64,000 nucleotides of DNA, taken from Helicostylum pulchrum. Its lineage: Eukaryota > Mucoromycota > Mucoromycetes > Mucorales > Mucoraceae. Under the pieces are notes generated by a model. The model ran no database searches and had not been told where the DNA came from. It saw nothing but the letters and a program-made list of their open reading frames with translations. Positions 44,021 to 56,252 of the stretch are shown piece after piece. Where the stretch lies: contig JAIXMO010000008.1 in the NCBI GenBank assembly GCA_025677825.1, forward strand, positions 310,001-374,000. Reading direction: 5' to 3'. Every line of letters starts with the position of its first letter. The first letter of the stretch is position 1. A program made the translations under genes and the position numbers.

Positions 44021-45610
44021 ATGAGTAAGCTAAATAAAGAACCTTATTTATCACTCTTTTTAATTTTTTTCTCATATTGTAGCTGCACATAGAAGAGGTG
44101 GTAGACCGGCTACTGGTGTTGGAAAAAGGAAACGAACTCAACAACGAAGAAGATCTGCTTCTACTTCTGATGAAAACAGTTCAGACGCTAGTTCCATTAC
44201 TCGTTGTGTTTGTGGAGAAACTCGTAAATATATAAGAAAAAGGAAGTTTTTAAAGACGATACCAACAAACCCAACTTTTTTCTCTCCCTTTTCTTTGTTT
44301 AGATAATTTGGGTCTTATGGTACAATGCGATAAATGTGAAGTATGGCAACATTGTCGCTGTATGGGTCTTGAACAACCAGATATACCTGACCAATACTTT
44401 TGTGAACAATGCAAACCAGAAAACCATAAAAGTACTCGATTAACAAATGGAAGGTAAGAAACTAAATATATTTCTCCGTTTTTTTTAAAACCTAAATTTT
44501 TTTTTTAGAATTAAACGACAATACAACGCGCTGGGATTAGCAGCAGCACCAAAGAAACGAATGACATTAAACAGTAGGGAAGCTTCCATGTCGCTAGAAG
44601 ATGTTTTAGCAGCAAGAAGTGCATTAGAATTGTACGAATCTAAAAACGAGTCTACTACAGCGGAAGGAGACGAAGACGAATTAGAAGAAGAAGGAGAGGT
44701 TAAACGAAAACCACAAATCAATTTACCAGAAACAATTGAAGAAAAATCCGAACCACCTTCTTCTACTGTATCTTCAGTTGGACATGATGAATTAATAACA
44801 GAGCAAGGTATATTTTATATACGCATAATAACAAAGAAAAAGAATGTATGACAATAGATATTAATTTTTTTTTATATTTTTTAATACCTAAACAAAGAAT
44901 TATCACTACCGCCACCTCCACCACCACCAGTAAAAAAAGTTTATAAAAAGAGATCAAAGGACGACACCCTTAAAAAGAAGGATTCATTACCTCTATCTAA
45001 TGAAGTAGTACAACTACCACCACCTCCACCACCAGCAAAACGAAGTTATAATCGAACAGCAGCAGTGAAACCAAAGAGAGTAAATAAGCCCAGATCTCGT
45101 ACATCTACTCCACAACCAGAATGTTTGGCTAATACACAATCTCAACAATCAGATGATGAAGTAACACCAAATAATGATAATATTGCAGCCATGTTATTTG
45201 AATACTTTTCTCCAAGAGCCAGAGCTTCTTCTCCTCCAGCTAAATCTCGTAACCCACATTCTCGCATGAGTATTTCGGAAATGAATAGACGAGCCAATCA
45301 AATCTTGGAGTATATTAGCTCAATTCAAGTGAATATGGCTTCGGCTCAACAAGGTCATGAAGAAGATGACAATGATTCGCTAAGCAGTGCTAGTACTATC
45401 CCGTTGGAAGAAGACGTGGATTATGATAAACAAACTTCGTTACAGATCATGGATATGTTGACTCGAAAACTAATCAAGTTTCAATCAAAGTTTGGTTCAA
45501 GAAACCGAGCCTTGTATGAAGAAGCCATGATGGAAGGTGAAGGTCGTATTACTCGTAGTCGAGAAGCAAGTGGTAATGTTAATACATATCGTAATATGAT
45601 GGCACACTAA
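44021..45610 (+). CDS. PHD-finger protein (Cti6-like)
   Basis: Chromatin-associated protein with one PHD finger, which reads histone H3 tails; yeast Cti6 is a subunit of the Rpd3 deacetylase complex. Exons: 44021-44024, 44083-44223, 44303-44453, 44509-44807, 44898-45610 (435 residues). The first coding exon is only 4 nt (ATG A). A basic Arg-rich start ([20 protein letters not shown]) precedes the [32 protein letters not shown] and [11 protein letters not shown], with the full C4HC3 ligand set. The rest is acidic or basic low complexity with two poly-Pro runs, then [20 protein letters not shown] and [20 protein letters not shown]. The family assignment to Cti6 is by layout only. Confidence 0.88.
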
Positions 45611-45660
45611 AACAATAATAGTTCAAACACACACACACACACACATATTACTCACAAAAA

Positions 45661-45694
<34 letters not shown>

Positions 45695-45780
45695 CCCTTT
45701 TCTTAAACATTGTACATATCTTTTCCCCTTTCAAAAAGGGCTATCTTTTTTTTTTTTTGTAAATAATAAAAGTGTTTATT

Positions 45781-47109
45781 CTATTTCAAAGGACTGTAAT
45801 CTAAAGGTTTCAAGATATAAGATTCCATACTATCAACTAATCGAACAGTCTTGTATACAGTATCAGACCATCCATCTACTTTCCATGCATCTTCTCTAGT
45901 TGTCTTTCTAGTTTGTAAATCACTACAGAAATTTAAAAAATATTAGATTTTATTGTCTCTCCATTTAGGTTGCACTTACGGATAAGTCCACATATGTTGA
46001 ACTGTATGTAAATTTCCTAATTGACTAAACCAGGCTCCGACAGGTTCACAAAATTGACTACGATATTCAAGACCCTTTCGCCTACATATATAAAAGTTTA
46101 TTTAGTATATTTTCCCACCCACTTTAAAAAGAAAGAAAGAAAGGTTAACTTACCAGTAGTATTCCCATTCAAGTAGATTACCAGGCTACATATAGAAAAG
46201 TTAAATATATTATATTACGTATTTTTGTTGTTGTTTTACCTTCAAGTTGTATTTACGAAGTTCGTAAATACCGTTGGTGGTTTGAGGTGGAGCAGTCTTC
46301 CAAAAAGAGAACTCCAACATCATATTGTTCTCACGAGAGATCAATAATGGGCGGAGGTCTTTAATGAACTGTGCGTAAACCTTACAGTACAAACCAAATA
46401 AGTCATCACTTCTATTTTAATTTAATTTTTTACTTACTGTGTCCTTTGCTAACCTTTCCATGGTATTTTTATGACCTGGATATCCTTTATATTCCCAAAT
46501 ATGAACTATTTTTTTTTAAAAAGAAAAAAGTAAGTTATATTTTCTTTTTGAAATATTAATGCCTTACCAAATGTGTCCAGTTCTCCTACTACGGTTTCCC
46601 AACTACCACACAAGTTGACTTGGTTTTCTGGGTCGTTTGCAATACGTGGATAATGAACAGTCCTGTAATAATTTGTTATTAGGGGGTTTTCGTTTACTAG
46701 TTGTGATATGATATGTATAAACTTACAACAGTTGAATATATTCATCAACCTTTTCTGGTTTAACTCGATGAACTTTTTTTTTAAAAGAAAAAAGATTTTT
46801 TTTTTTAGCTTTTTTTCTCTCTTTCTTTTTCGCACACAACTTTAACTTACTTTGCTTTTCATGTACGTATTTACCACGGGCTAATTTCTTTGAATGGGTT
46901 GTATTATCACCTGGAATGGACACACCGTTTTGTTGTTCTTTACCGTAAAGAACGGATTTTAAAAACCCTTGTTTGGTTTCATCATCATCATCGTTTTGCT
47001 GGCTTCTACTTGCGCCCACAACAGAAAAGGATCGGGTCAAACCAACACGGGTAACACCAATACTAGATGCAAGAGTAGGACGTAATAACCGTTTAGTAAT
47101 ATTCAACAT
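45781..47109 (-). CDS. NIPSNAP family protein, probably mitochondrial
   Basis: NIPSNAP proteins are conserved dimeric alpha/beta-barrel proteins of mitochondria; in animals they flag damaged mitochondria for mitophagy. Eight exons (47109-46851, 46772-46727, 46662-46568, 46505-46438, 46380-46240, 46185-46154, 46081-45980, 45922-45781) give 294 residues. The N-terminus is basic, acid-free and Arg/Ser-rich (MLNITKRLLRPTLASSIGVT), as in a presequence. Two NIPSNAP modules are seen: VKPEKVDEYIQLL with GSWETVVGELDTFVHIWEYK, and YELRKYNLKPGNLLEWEYYW with VGAWFSQLGNLHTVHHMWTY. The C-terminus ends KPLDYSPLK. All eight exons keep frame. It converges on the PHD gene. Confidence 0.93.
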
Positions 47110-47273
47110 TTTAAAAAATTGTAAAAAAAAAGAGTAAAAAAAAAACGACAAACAAAAAAGAATCCCCCCTTTTTTATAGTAGCATGATTTAAAAAACAGG
47201 GTCGTACACAGTTTATTTAATTCCTACCCCACACACACATGACATAATTTTTTACAAAGCCCTCCCCTCCCTT

Positions 47274-47910
47274 CTATTCTACTTTTGGATCCATCTCTTC
47301 GTCATCATCTTGAGCCTCTTCTTCCTCTTCCTCTTCCTCTTCTTCTTGATTGGTTTCTTCTTCTTGTGTCTTTTGCTTTTTAGACGGCAATGTGTTTGAA
47401 CTACTACTACTACTAGCTTCGTCTGGTAACGTCTCTTTACGCTTCTCAATAGCTGCTTTTAATGTCATCGTCGTAGGAATAACGTCTTCCAAAAACTCGA
47501 ATTGTTCAATTTCTTTCACAGCTCCAGCTACGTTTTTTTTTTTAAATGAGTTTTTTTTTATACGCAGACACACTATATAATATATATATACCTAAATCTT
47601 TATAATACACTGTCTTTCTTTTATCTTTCTTGGCTTTTTCAAATGCTTCTGTAACAAGATATTCCATAAACAATTCCTATATATATACTATTGAGTCGAT
47701 ACATATATACAAATAATTAAAATTGTTAATATATATTACAGTGGTATAAGCAATACAGAATGTGGCTTCAGCATTAATCAACGACACATCCTTGTCTTCT
47801 TTTATAACGCGTTTAATTCTAGCTAAAGGTAAAATCGTCGTGCCTGGAACTCGTTCAGGAACTGTCTTTTGTGTAGATCTGGACTCTTGACTTTCTATAA
47901 TTTCACTCAT
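47274..47910 (-). CDS. Dpb3/CHRAC-type histone-fold protein
   Basis: H2A-type histone-fold subunit of the kind in DNA polymerase epsilon (Dpb3/POLE4) and CHRAC remodelling complexes, where it pairs with a Dpb4/POLE3-type partner. Exons: 47910-47740, 47676-47592, 47527-47274 (169 residues). The fold reads LPLARIKRVIKEDKDVSLIN, AEATFCIAYTTELFMEYLVT, EAFEKAKKDKRKTVYYKDLA and VKEIEQFEFLEDVIP. The C-terminus is a Ser run followed by a long acidic Glu/Asp tail. NF-YC is less likely because its conserved flanks are missing. It is the second histone-fold gene of the window, with NC2beta. Confidence 0.88.
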
Positions 47911-48112
47911 TATTTATATACGTATTAAAAAAAAAAGAGGAAGATTTATATGGGGTTTTTTTTTTTTTTTTTTTTTTTTTTTGGCTCTGTGTTCGTGACT
48001 GCAACTTCGTTCCCGCAGTTTACTCCACGTAATCTTTGGTATAAAAAAAGATCAAAAGTTTTTTTTAAAATAAACCCTTTTTTCTCTTTTTTCTGTTATC
48101 ACATAAAGCATT

Positions 48113-49262
48113 ATGTCCTGTATCACAAATGAAATGGAGAAAGCTCCTTTCCCTACACCAAGTGTAGTGGAATCCGTACGCTCCTCCTGTCGTTCGTTCG
48201 TTGAGTCCAGTCCTGTCAAAGTTTCCCAAACTGGCGTCCAAGATTTTTTGCAGAAATTAGACAAGTTGCAGTATACCCAGTTATCCGACGATGTTACTAT
48301 CAAGATGCCACTTCGTTTTGAAACTGTCAATGATGAGTTGAATTTTATCACTTTGATTGATTTATTGAATTTCGGTAGTGGCTATAGACTTCCTCTTCAT
48401 GAATTAGCCGGCAGAGGGTAAAACCTAACATACACGTACTTTTTTTTTTTACGTTATTAATGTTTCTTTTTTTTTTTGCAGTGCATTTGATACTATTCGA
48501 TTTGGTGCCATGTCTTTTCATATCGGTGGTAAAACCATGAACGCAGAGACATTCAAGAAAATGACTGTTTTTGAAGTAGCCGAAACATTTCAATTACCCA
48601 TCGACCGCGAGGTACGTCACGAAACGCTTGATTTTGTTACCTTGACACAACCTTCCGCACTTCGACCTCTTGCTGACGGTATCACCTGGGTACTCAACTC
48701 CACTGGTGAATACTTGGCCGAAAACGGTTACAAGGACCTCGCTGATTTCATCATGCAGCATGTCAAGCAAAACCCTCAAGACGCCAACTCGTTAGTCAAC
48801 CACTTTAGTAAACATTTACCTGGATTATTTGACAAGTACTGGTTTGATGATGAAAAGGAACCTGTCTATTTGTATAAAAAGTCTCAGATTATCGTCTATC
48901 ATCTTTGGTATACCTTTAGAGAACAGTTACCCGAATTGTTCGCCTTCAAGGATATCAATACCTTGACTATCTTTTCCGATAATGTGATTCCTACCTTGTT
49001 GGCTCATTTAAATGTCATTGAGATGCCAGAGTCGTGGCAAGAGCAAATTACTGCAAATCAAGATTTGAGCATTAAACAAGCTACTACTTTAAGAGCCGCT
49101 GCTGTCGTTGCATGCGAAGATATCGTCGCTGCTGCTAAATCCGTTGGTCCCGTTCCTGATATGACAACTGGAGGATTAGATGTTTATCTTTGGAGATTAG
49201 GTAAAGTTGGTGACTACAGAAAGGTGCCTCGTTTCCAATTGAAGGATACTGTTATGTTTTAA
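48113..49262 (+). CDS. QNG1: Queuosine salvage protein QNG1 (DUF2419)
   Basis: Queuosine 5'-phosphate N-glycosylase, which releases queuine for tRNA modification from salvaged nucleotides; eukaryotes cannot make queuine themselves. Exons: 48113-48417 and 48482-49262 (361 residues), close to the normal family length. Landmarks are DELNFITLIDLLNFGSGYRL near residue 80, AFDTIRFGAMSFHIGG, KYWFDDEKEPVYLYKKSQII, FSDNVIPTLLAHLNVI and the C-terminal VDYLWRLGK-like DVYLWRLGKVGDYRKVPRF. The gene presupposes a queuine supply and the host tRNA-guanine transglycosylase elsewhere in the genome. It converges on the next gene with 73 bp between stops. Confidence 0.93.
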
Positions 49263-49335
49263 ATAAAAATAAATAAAAACCTTTCACGTATAATGTATAA
49301 ATAAAAAAGAGGGAGGAGTGTTTATTTAGTTAATT

Positions 49336-49903
49336 CTATTGCTTTGTTTCCCATTCTGCATGTTTGGCAGCTGCATTCATTCGTTCCATAAATTCGGTCT
49401 TGACACAAGATTCGGCATTAATACGCGATAACAGTTGATTCTCGTGCTCTGCAATTACTTTGGATTTGGATTTATCGGTGTATGCAGTGATTTTGATATT
49501 ATATAATTTACAGTCTAACGCGCCTAGTGCAGGAGAAATAAAATAATATCGAGGATGCTCAAACGATTCTTCCGATGTCAATTGAACAGCTGGCACCTGG
49601 ATCGGCTCGTCTTCCTTGACTGGGTTTTCAAACGTGGCTTCAATGTAAGGTTGTCGAACATTAAACGGTTTTCGTAATTGAACTAACCAAGAGTAACTAA
49701 ATGTTTATAAAATGAGTGTGTGAACCCAGACTACTTTTCTTTTCTTTTTTCTTTTTTTGACAGTAAAGAACTTACTGTGCTCCTAGTTGCTCTTCCTTAA
49801 AGTTAATGGCAAAACTTGCACTGAGATCTTCAAAATGTTTAGATTTTTTGAACCGTGGTTCTTTGACTTTTTTATCAAATAAACAACCACAAGAGAAATT
49901 CAT
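49336..49903 (-). CDS. Hypothetical protein of 162 residues
   Basis: Two exons, 49903-49776 and 49696-49336, joined in frame. The start gives MNFSCGCLFDKKVKEPRFKK; the middle is SWLVQLRKPFNVRQPYIEAT; the end is helical and polar (EFMERMNAAAKHAEWETKQ). Composition is that of a soluble globular protein with no signal peptide or TM segment. An FNVRQPYIEATFENP block with RYYFISPALGALDCKLYNIK looks like a beta-rich core. I do not recognise the family. A 79-nt intron with GTAAGT donor supports a real gene. Confidence 0.65.
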
Positions 49904-50060
49904 ATTTTTTTTTTTTGTACAAGGAAAAGAGAGAGAGAGAGAGAAAAAAAAAAGATTATAGCGTATCTTTTTTAATTTTAAGCGGTCTTCTACCCCGCTC
50001 CATTTCGGAGGAAAAATGGTTTATAGGGAGAACGAGTGATTTTTATTTTTGGTGTACGAA

Positions 50061-50748
50061 TCAGAAAGGGAGGCTATACTTTATATAGATGTTTTCAAAG
50101 GCAGTGTCAAGTTGATTGATGTAATTGTTGATGACAGGGATATAAGTAGGATGTTGAACGGAACCAATGTCATGAATACAAGTATAAATAGCAGTCGTGT
50201 TTGTATAAAGATCTTTGATGTCAATTTTAGCGATATCCGTGGCAAAATGAATGCTATCAAAGACAGCCTTCCTTTCCGCGAGGCTAGCTAACGCGTTGGT
50301 GGCCTTAGGAATAACGGGTGCTACAGTTACAAGCATTGTATCAGCTTCTTCATCTGTAGTGATACCAGTAACTGAGCAGCGATCAGTACCAGCCTTCTTC
50401 ATACGTTCCAAAAGGACTTGTTCTGCAATACGAAGATGCAACGCGACATTAATATCTTGGGATGCTGTATAAGCGTTAAGCTTAAAATTGGGAATTAGTT
50501 TGCAATTTTTCTGCTTAGCATATTTTTTTTTTGTTGAAGAAAACTCACCCTGGTATGAACAAAAGTAATTTGGGCATCAATAGAATCAATATGGTCTTTA
50601 CAAACTAGGAAGTGGGCAGAAATACCACGCTTTTTTATGCTGGCGGCATTTGCTACATGTTTTCAAAGTTTATAAACGCGTAAAAAAAGGTGTACTTACC
50701 AGAGAGTGCAAAGAGTGCAAGAACTACGATAGAAGAGATGAAACGCAT
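50061..50748 (-). CDS. HsbA-like secreted cell-wall protein
   Basis: Related to hydrophobic surface binding protein A, secreted helical proteins that coat hydrophobic surfaces and, in Aspergillus, recruit polyester hydrolases. Exons: 50748-50700, 50652-50549, 50480-50061 (190 residues). The signal peptide is MRFISSIVVLALFALSANAA. The mature part is alpha-helical and Ala/Thr/Ile-rich (ERKAVFDSIHFATDIAKIDI, TNTTAIYTCIHDIGSVQHPT), with the family's helical spacing and a short hydrophobic end. Identification rests on composition, size, secretion signal and general pattern. Confidence 0.7.
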
Positions 50749-52787
50749 ATTGATTTTTTTTTGAGTAGTTGATAATATTTGGTGTTTAATAGTTTTTTTT
50801 TTAAAGTTTTTTTTTTCTTTTTCAAAGGTGTTACTTGTGTCTTAATGGGTACTTCGATTATATTTCTTTATTCAAGATGTCCCCCTCCCCTGGCTACATG
50901 TGAAAATCGCGTCGTTTTACAAAAAATAAAATAAACAAGGTAAAGGGGAGGGTAAAGACGCGAGAATAATGTTTGGGTATCATAAATTAAATAAATGTCA
51001 CATTGAATTCCATATAAACAAAAAAAAAAAAAAGCCCAAATATTTATTACGTAGAGAAAAAGCTATGTGTTCAAAAAAAAAAAAAAAAAAGGTCGTTTCG
51101 GCGCATTGAGTATATTTCCTAGATACAAGTTTTAACAAAAGAGAAAGAAGAATTAGTTTCATTTGCTAAGGCTATTTTTGTTACGCGTATTATATATATA
51201 TATATTTTTTTTTTTTTTTACTGGATGCATGAACTGTTTAAATATACGAAATTGAAAAGGGCAACACAATCGATTGCCGCTTCTTTGGTAACGCAAAGTT
51301 TTATTTCGTGTTCTATAGCTCGATTGTAACTTGTGACATTAATGTGTATACGCGATATCTTGACGTCTAGTTTTTTTTTATTTACTTTATCTAGCTTACT
51401 TTGACACGCGTTTTAAAAACAAGCAACAGCACTATCGTTATTCTATTAAAACTAAAATATGCCTCAGCACTATAAGTTACTTTTATTTCGTAATACCTAG
51501 GGGAAGTAGTATTGACCCGCTTGATTTCCGTGAACATGCGACATTAAGAAGAAGAAAGACCGCGTACAACTTGAAATTATTTTATTTCCTTTTCACCTGT
51601 ACAATATAAAAGTGAGTTCAGAATACTTTTTCTCCTTTAAGACATTTTACACTGACTTTTGAAAATAAGTCAAATAGTGTAGTGAGCGTATATTCAGGTA
51701 CACGATTCTTTTATTTTAATATTAGAAACCAGATCACATCTTTCAGATTCTTAAAGTATTCTGAAATACACGGTAACGGCTCTATTTAAGGCTCGAAGAA
51801 ATTCACCCTTAAATCGAACATACTCTTATATTTGAACAGTAAACGGGATAATTATATATTCGGCAATAAAAATACTATGTACACATGTTTTTTTTGTGCT
51901 TATTCCAAGCGGTGACAATGTAATATAGTCTTCTGATATTACATGAATAAATAGTAGAAAATAGGTAATGTAATTAGAAGTATATAGTTTTAATATACCT
52001 ACAAAAGTATTTGACAAGCAAAAAACAATACTACAGGTATGAGTATGGAACGTTTTGGCCCATACAAAAAAAAGATTACTATGTTTATGCCATACTGCAT
52101 TGTACCAATTGGAACTATATATGTGTCAGTTTTAATATCAAGTTTTTCACACGTAAAATAAATCAGTATAATAACTTGCAGTCATCTTTTTATGACTAAC
52201 TACTTCTAAAAAAAAAAAAAAAAAAAAGTGTTCTTTTTTTTTACTTGTACGCAGTAAAATAAACCATAAAATGGCATACACAGTGTCAAATTTTTGTTGT
52301 TGCGGTTGATCCCGTGACAGCCACATAGACAAATTTCTGCTGTCAAATTCAAGTCGTATCATACGGCTTATTCGATACAGCTCTCCCTAATACGAGTATA
52401 TGCTGCCATATTAATTTAAAAAACTATTGGCTGGTTTTTATCTATCAACAAGTGACTACGTTAAATTAACCAAAGCTTTGAAATACCTGTATATTAATGC
52501 ACTATCCTTGATAAAGTAGAGTATTAATTTATGTTTTCTTTTTATCGGTTCTATTAGTCTCGTTCATCTTTGACACTCTCTTAATTATTACATCTAAAGA
52601 ATGATCAGTAAAAAATACACAGCAATAAAAAATATACGGCAATAAAAAATTTAAAAAAAATGCACATGACAATTAAAATGGGCGTAAAAAAAAAATTTAT
52701 AAAAAAAGTTCTTATGACGCTTGTTTTGATCCTTTTTTCTTTTGCTTTCTTTACACTTTTTTATTTATTATCTCTTTTTTCTCGAGC
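50749..52787. other. Intergenic region, no gene called
   Basis: About 2 kb between the HsbA-like gene and the Mei2-like gene. It includes an imperfect inverted repeat near 51647-51681 (TACACT and GACTT against AAGTC and AGTGTA, with a 4-nt bulge) and long poly-A/T runs. Open frames here look accidental. Confidence 0.5.
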
Positions 52788-54891
52788 ATGGGGAATAACA
52801 GAAACGAAATACCAATAACAGCACTTACTCTCTGCCAGCCTTGGAAACCAGTTAATTTTTTAGGCGGGATAGGTAATATACACTTTTTTCATGCATAAAA
52901 AAAAATCAAACGCTCAATATATACAAATATATAGACCTTGACTTTTCGTCAAACTACAGAAGCGATAAACCTACTCGACATATTGCTCTTAATACCTTGA
53001 ATGTTTTAACTCTTGGTTTCAGAGACTTATTTACTGAACTTGATGTACGTGTTTAAGCGCGTTTTTTTTTAAAAAAAACCAAAAAAGAAAAAAAAAAAAT
53101 AACTCTTTTGTCTTTATACAGATATTTGGAGAAATTAAAAGTGTGGTTCCGTTTGTTTTATCTAATACATCAATCATCTCTTACTTCAAAATTAAAGATG
53201 CTCAACATGCCTTAGAGTATATTAACAATAAATATACTGATACCTATGAGGCTATTTATGCTAAATCGTGTTTACAGAAGCAAGCACTCGATGACCGATT
53301 TTTTATCAGTCTCACTCTTGAAAAAGAAAACAGATCTAATTATATGGTAAAGAGTATCATAATATATATATATTGGTATAAATAACTTATTCTTAACTTT
53401 AGGATTACCTTTCTAAAATTGGTTCAATTTATTCTTTTTCTGAAACGTTTGTTTCTTCTACTCAACGATTCGTAATGATTGAGTATAATGATATTCGGGC
53501 CTCCGAACTTCTTTATGAAAACCTAAACAATGTGACTATCGACGTAAGTTTACCCTATTAGTTATATATAATTATTCATGAACAGTATTGTGTACTCATA
53601 TATGTAACTATAGGGCATCACATATCAAATATTCAAGTGTGAGAATGATCATTCTTTATGTACTTGCCGCTCTAGTTCACCTAAGGTTAATAGTAATATT
53701 ATTCGAAGACCTTATCCAAAATTAAGTCAAAAGCAATTTGATCAAACTCAGAATACCAACTTTAGTTACTTTTCAGTTGATCCTTTTTCATCTGATTCTT
53801 CATCTTCATCTTCGACTGCACATGATTTTATTGTATCTCCAACAAATGATAAATTCTTGACTGTCAAAAAGAATAGTCCTGACATTCAAAGCAAACATAA
53901 GGACATGTCAACTAAAGACGTATCATCAAATGAACAAGCATGGCAAGGACAACCATGGAAAGACCAACAATGGAAAGACCAACCATTGAAATACCAAGCA
54001 TCAAAAAACCAGTTATCGAAAAATAGATCGTCAAAGGACAGATCATCAAAAGGCAGATCATCAAAGGACCGATTGTCAAAGGACCGATTGTCAAAGGACC
54101 GATTGTCAAAGGACCGATTGTCAAAGGACCGATTGTCAAAGGACCGATTGTCAAAGGACCGATTGTCAAAGGACATACTGTCAAAGGACAGACCACCAAA
54201 GGGAAGACCATCAAGAGACGGACTATCAAAGGACAGACCACCAAGAGACAAATCATCTAAGGATACGCCATCAGAAGTAAATCAACAATCAAATGAATTG
54301 GACTTGAAGAAGATTGCTAATGGTGAAAATAAAAGTACCACCTTTATGATCAGAAATATTCCAAACAAGTACACCCAAGTAAATATTCACACATGTATTT
54401 TATATATTATTTACTAAACTATTTTTATTTTATTTTAGAAAATGCTGATTGAATCTCTTGACAAAACGCATGCCAACACATATGATTTCCTTTACCTTCG
54501 TATGGATTTCAAGAATAAATGCAACGTTGGTTATGCCTTTATAAATTTCATTGATGCAAAGTAAGTATATATAAACATGTGTTATTTTTCACTTTTGTTA
54601 TTAACAGACGGATTATATAGGAGCGTTATCTCTTTTGCCGAACAAAGAGACGGAAAGAAATGGGAACTCTTTAAATCAACCAAAAGATGTGCATTATCCT
54701 ATGCCACCATCCAAGGTAAAGAGGCTCTTGTTCGAAAGTTTAAGAGCTCTCCTGTGATGGATGAGGAGGATGCCTTCCAGCCTAAATTATTCTACTCCTC
54801 TGGACCAAACAAGGGCAAAGAACAACCATTCTTTAAAAAGCCCGCTCAACACGCTCGTCCTCGTAACAATAAGTGCTATCATACAAATTAG
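52788..54891 (+). CDS. Mei2-like RNA-binding protein with SKDRL repeats
   Basis: Mei2-type protein: a C-terminal Mei2 RRM that binds RNA, in fission yeast a master switch for meiosis. Exons: 52788-52872, 52935-53044, 53122-53346, 53403-53543, 53614-54378, 54439-54560, 54621-54891 (572 residues). Two weak N-terminal RRM-like segments come first ([40 protein letters not shown]). A Ser/Asp/Lys linker carries tandem SKDRL units (about residues 343-377). The Mei2 RRM starts [20 protein letters not shown], continues [20 protein letters not shown] and INFIDAK, and ends with [20 protein letters not shown]. The exact domain count upstream is uncertain; the C-terminal family call is firm. Confidence 0.92.
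54061..54180 (+). repeat. 15-bp coding minisatellite (SKDRL)n
   Basis: Seven perfect consecutive units of TCAAAGGACCGATTG (54061-54165) plus an eighth with three changes (54166-54180). Degenerate units flank it from about 54006 to 54270. Unit length is a multiple of three, so copy number can change without frameshift. Confidence 0.95.
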
Positions 54892-56252
54892 ATAGCACTA
54901 TTCCCTTTCCTTTATTGGTGCTCCATTACTTTGCACCACTCTTTTTTTTTTATAAAATATTATATGTAGTATTCAAACGAATAAATATACGACCCAAATT
55001 TTGACGTCAACGATCTCACGATATCTGCTGCCATAAAATGTTTATGCACGGTGATATCAATTTCTAAAATAATCAAAAATTATCTATCTGTTATCTCTCG
55101 GGAGAGTGCCCTGATTGGCAGGCACGATAATCTTTATGTATTGTTACCTATAATAATAAAAGTTCATACAACACGTCAAACTGAAACATAAAGCTATTCT
55201 TTATGCCAGAGAAATAGAGTTTAACATATACGTATATACAAGTATATAGTTGTTTTTTTCTGTCACCTTTTTCTTTTTCGCTTATATTTTTCTTTTCAAG
55301 TTTAAACATGAATAAAGAAGAGACTGGTGTGGAAACAAGAATTAATAAACCTGATATAATTTTACTAACATAAGGGATAAGATTATAATATTGAATCTTA
55401 AGCGTGAGCTTGCATCTGGAAAAAAAACTTTTTTTCGACATCATTTACACAAACACCAAATGCCTTGCTTCTTATGGAACGGCTATATGATCACATGTGT
55501 ATTATCTCTCAAGTGCAGCAGAAAAGGAAACCGTCGAGAATAAATATTGATCTTGCAGGACTTTGATACTTGCTGCAGAAACCCATAGTGTAAGTATGAT
55601 AACAGGTTTGATACTTACGGTCGTAATGCTTGAATTGAAAACTTATTTTATCTTTATCTCTTGTATAATCGAAAACAGTATAGAAGGCGCCTAATTTTAG
55701 TCGATCCCTTGGTTAACTTTTGTTGTGATACAATGCTATTATTCTGAATAAAAAGTCAGTGTCCTTCACAAAAAATAAATAAATAATAGAGTGTTTTATA
55801 AAAGGAGATGATTGGTTTGTTGTAAACACAGGTGATAGATTGTGGGTTCATCATGTACTTTTTATCGAACCCGATGAGTTTGTGTTCCGTAGAAATCACG
55901 TATTTTTAAGTTTATAGGCTTTGATAGGGTAGAAAAAAAAACGTCAAAAAAAAGTGGTTACAAAGCTTGCAAAATACATGAATTATTGCGCAATCCATGC
56001 AACATTTTTTTATATATGGGTATATGAAAAAAAAGATGTATAACTCTAATTTAAATACAAGATATCCGAGTTTAAAATATATAGTTAAAATAACAGGGTC
56101 TCTTTTTTGTTTTTGTTTGCGTGCTACAACCATCAGATCTATAAAGTTTGCAAAAGAGACTAAAATAAGATATTTTTATTATGCACTGCTTCATAATGGA
56201 ATAATAGTGACACAAGAATTCTGTTGTACAGGATTAGGGTAAATATTTCATT
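54892..56252. other. Intergenic region with adjacent GC-rich hairpins
   Basis: 3' flanks of the Mei2-like (plus) and bZIP (minus) genes. At 55095-55106 (CTCTCGGGAGAG) and 55106-55125 (GTGCC...GGCAC) two short palindromes abut, standing out in AT-rich DNA. No ORF of substance; no tRNA boxes recognised. Confidence 0.45.

Noticed and set aside
51647..51681. Imperfect inverted repeat in the gap before the Mei2-like gene
   Set aside because: Bulged, short and AT-rich; expected by chance in 2 kb of such DNA.
53886..54256. Two long minus-strand frames opposite the Mei2-like gene (FDNRS and TIGPL repeats)
   Set aside because: A 15-bp repeat without stops opens other frames automatically; the plus-strand frame is joined by splicing to the Mei2 RRM.
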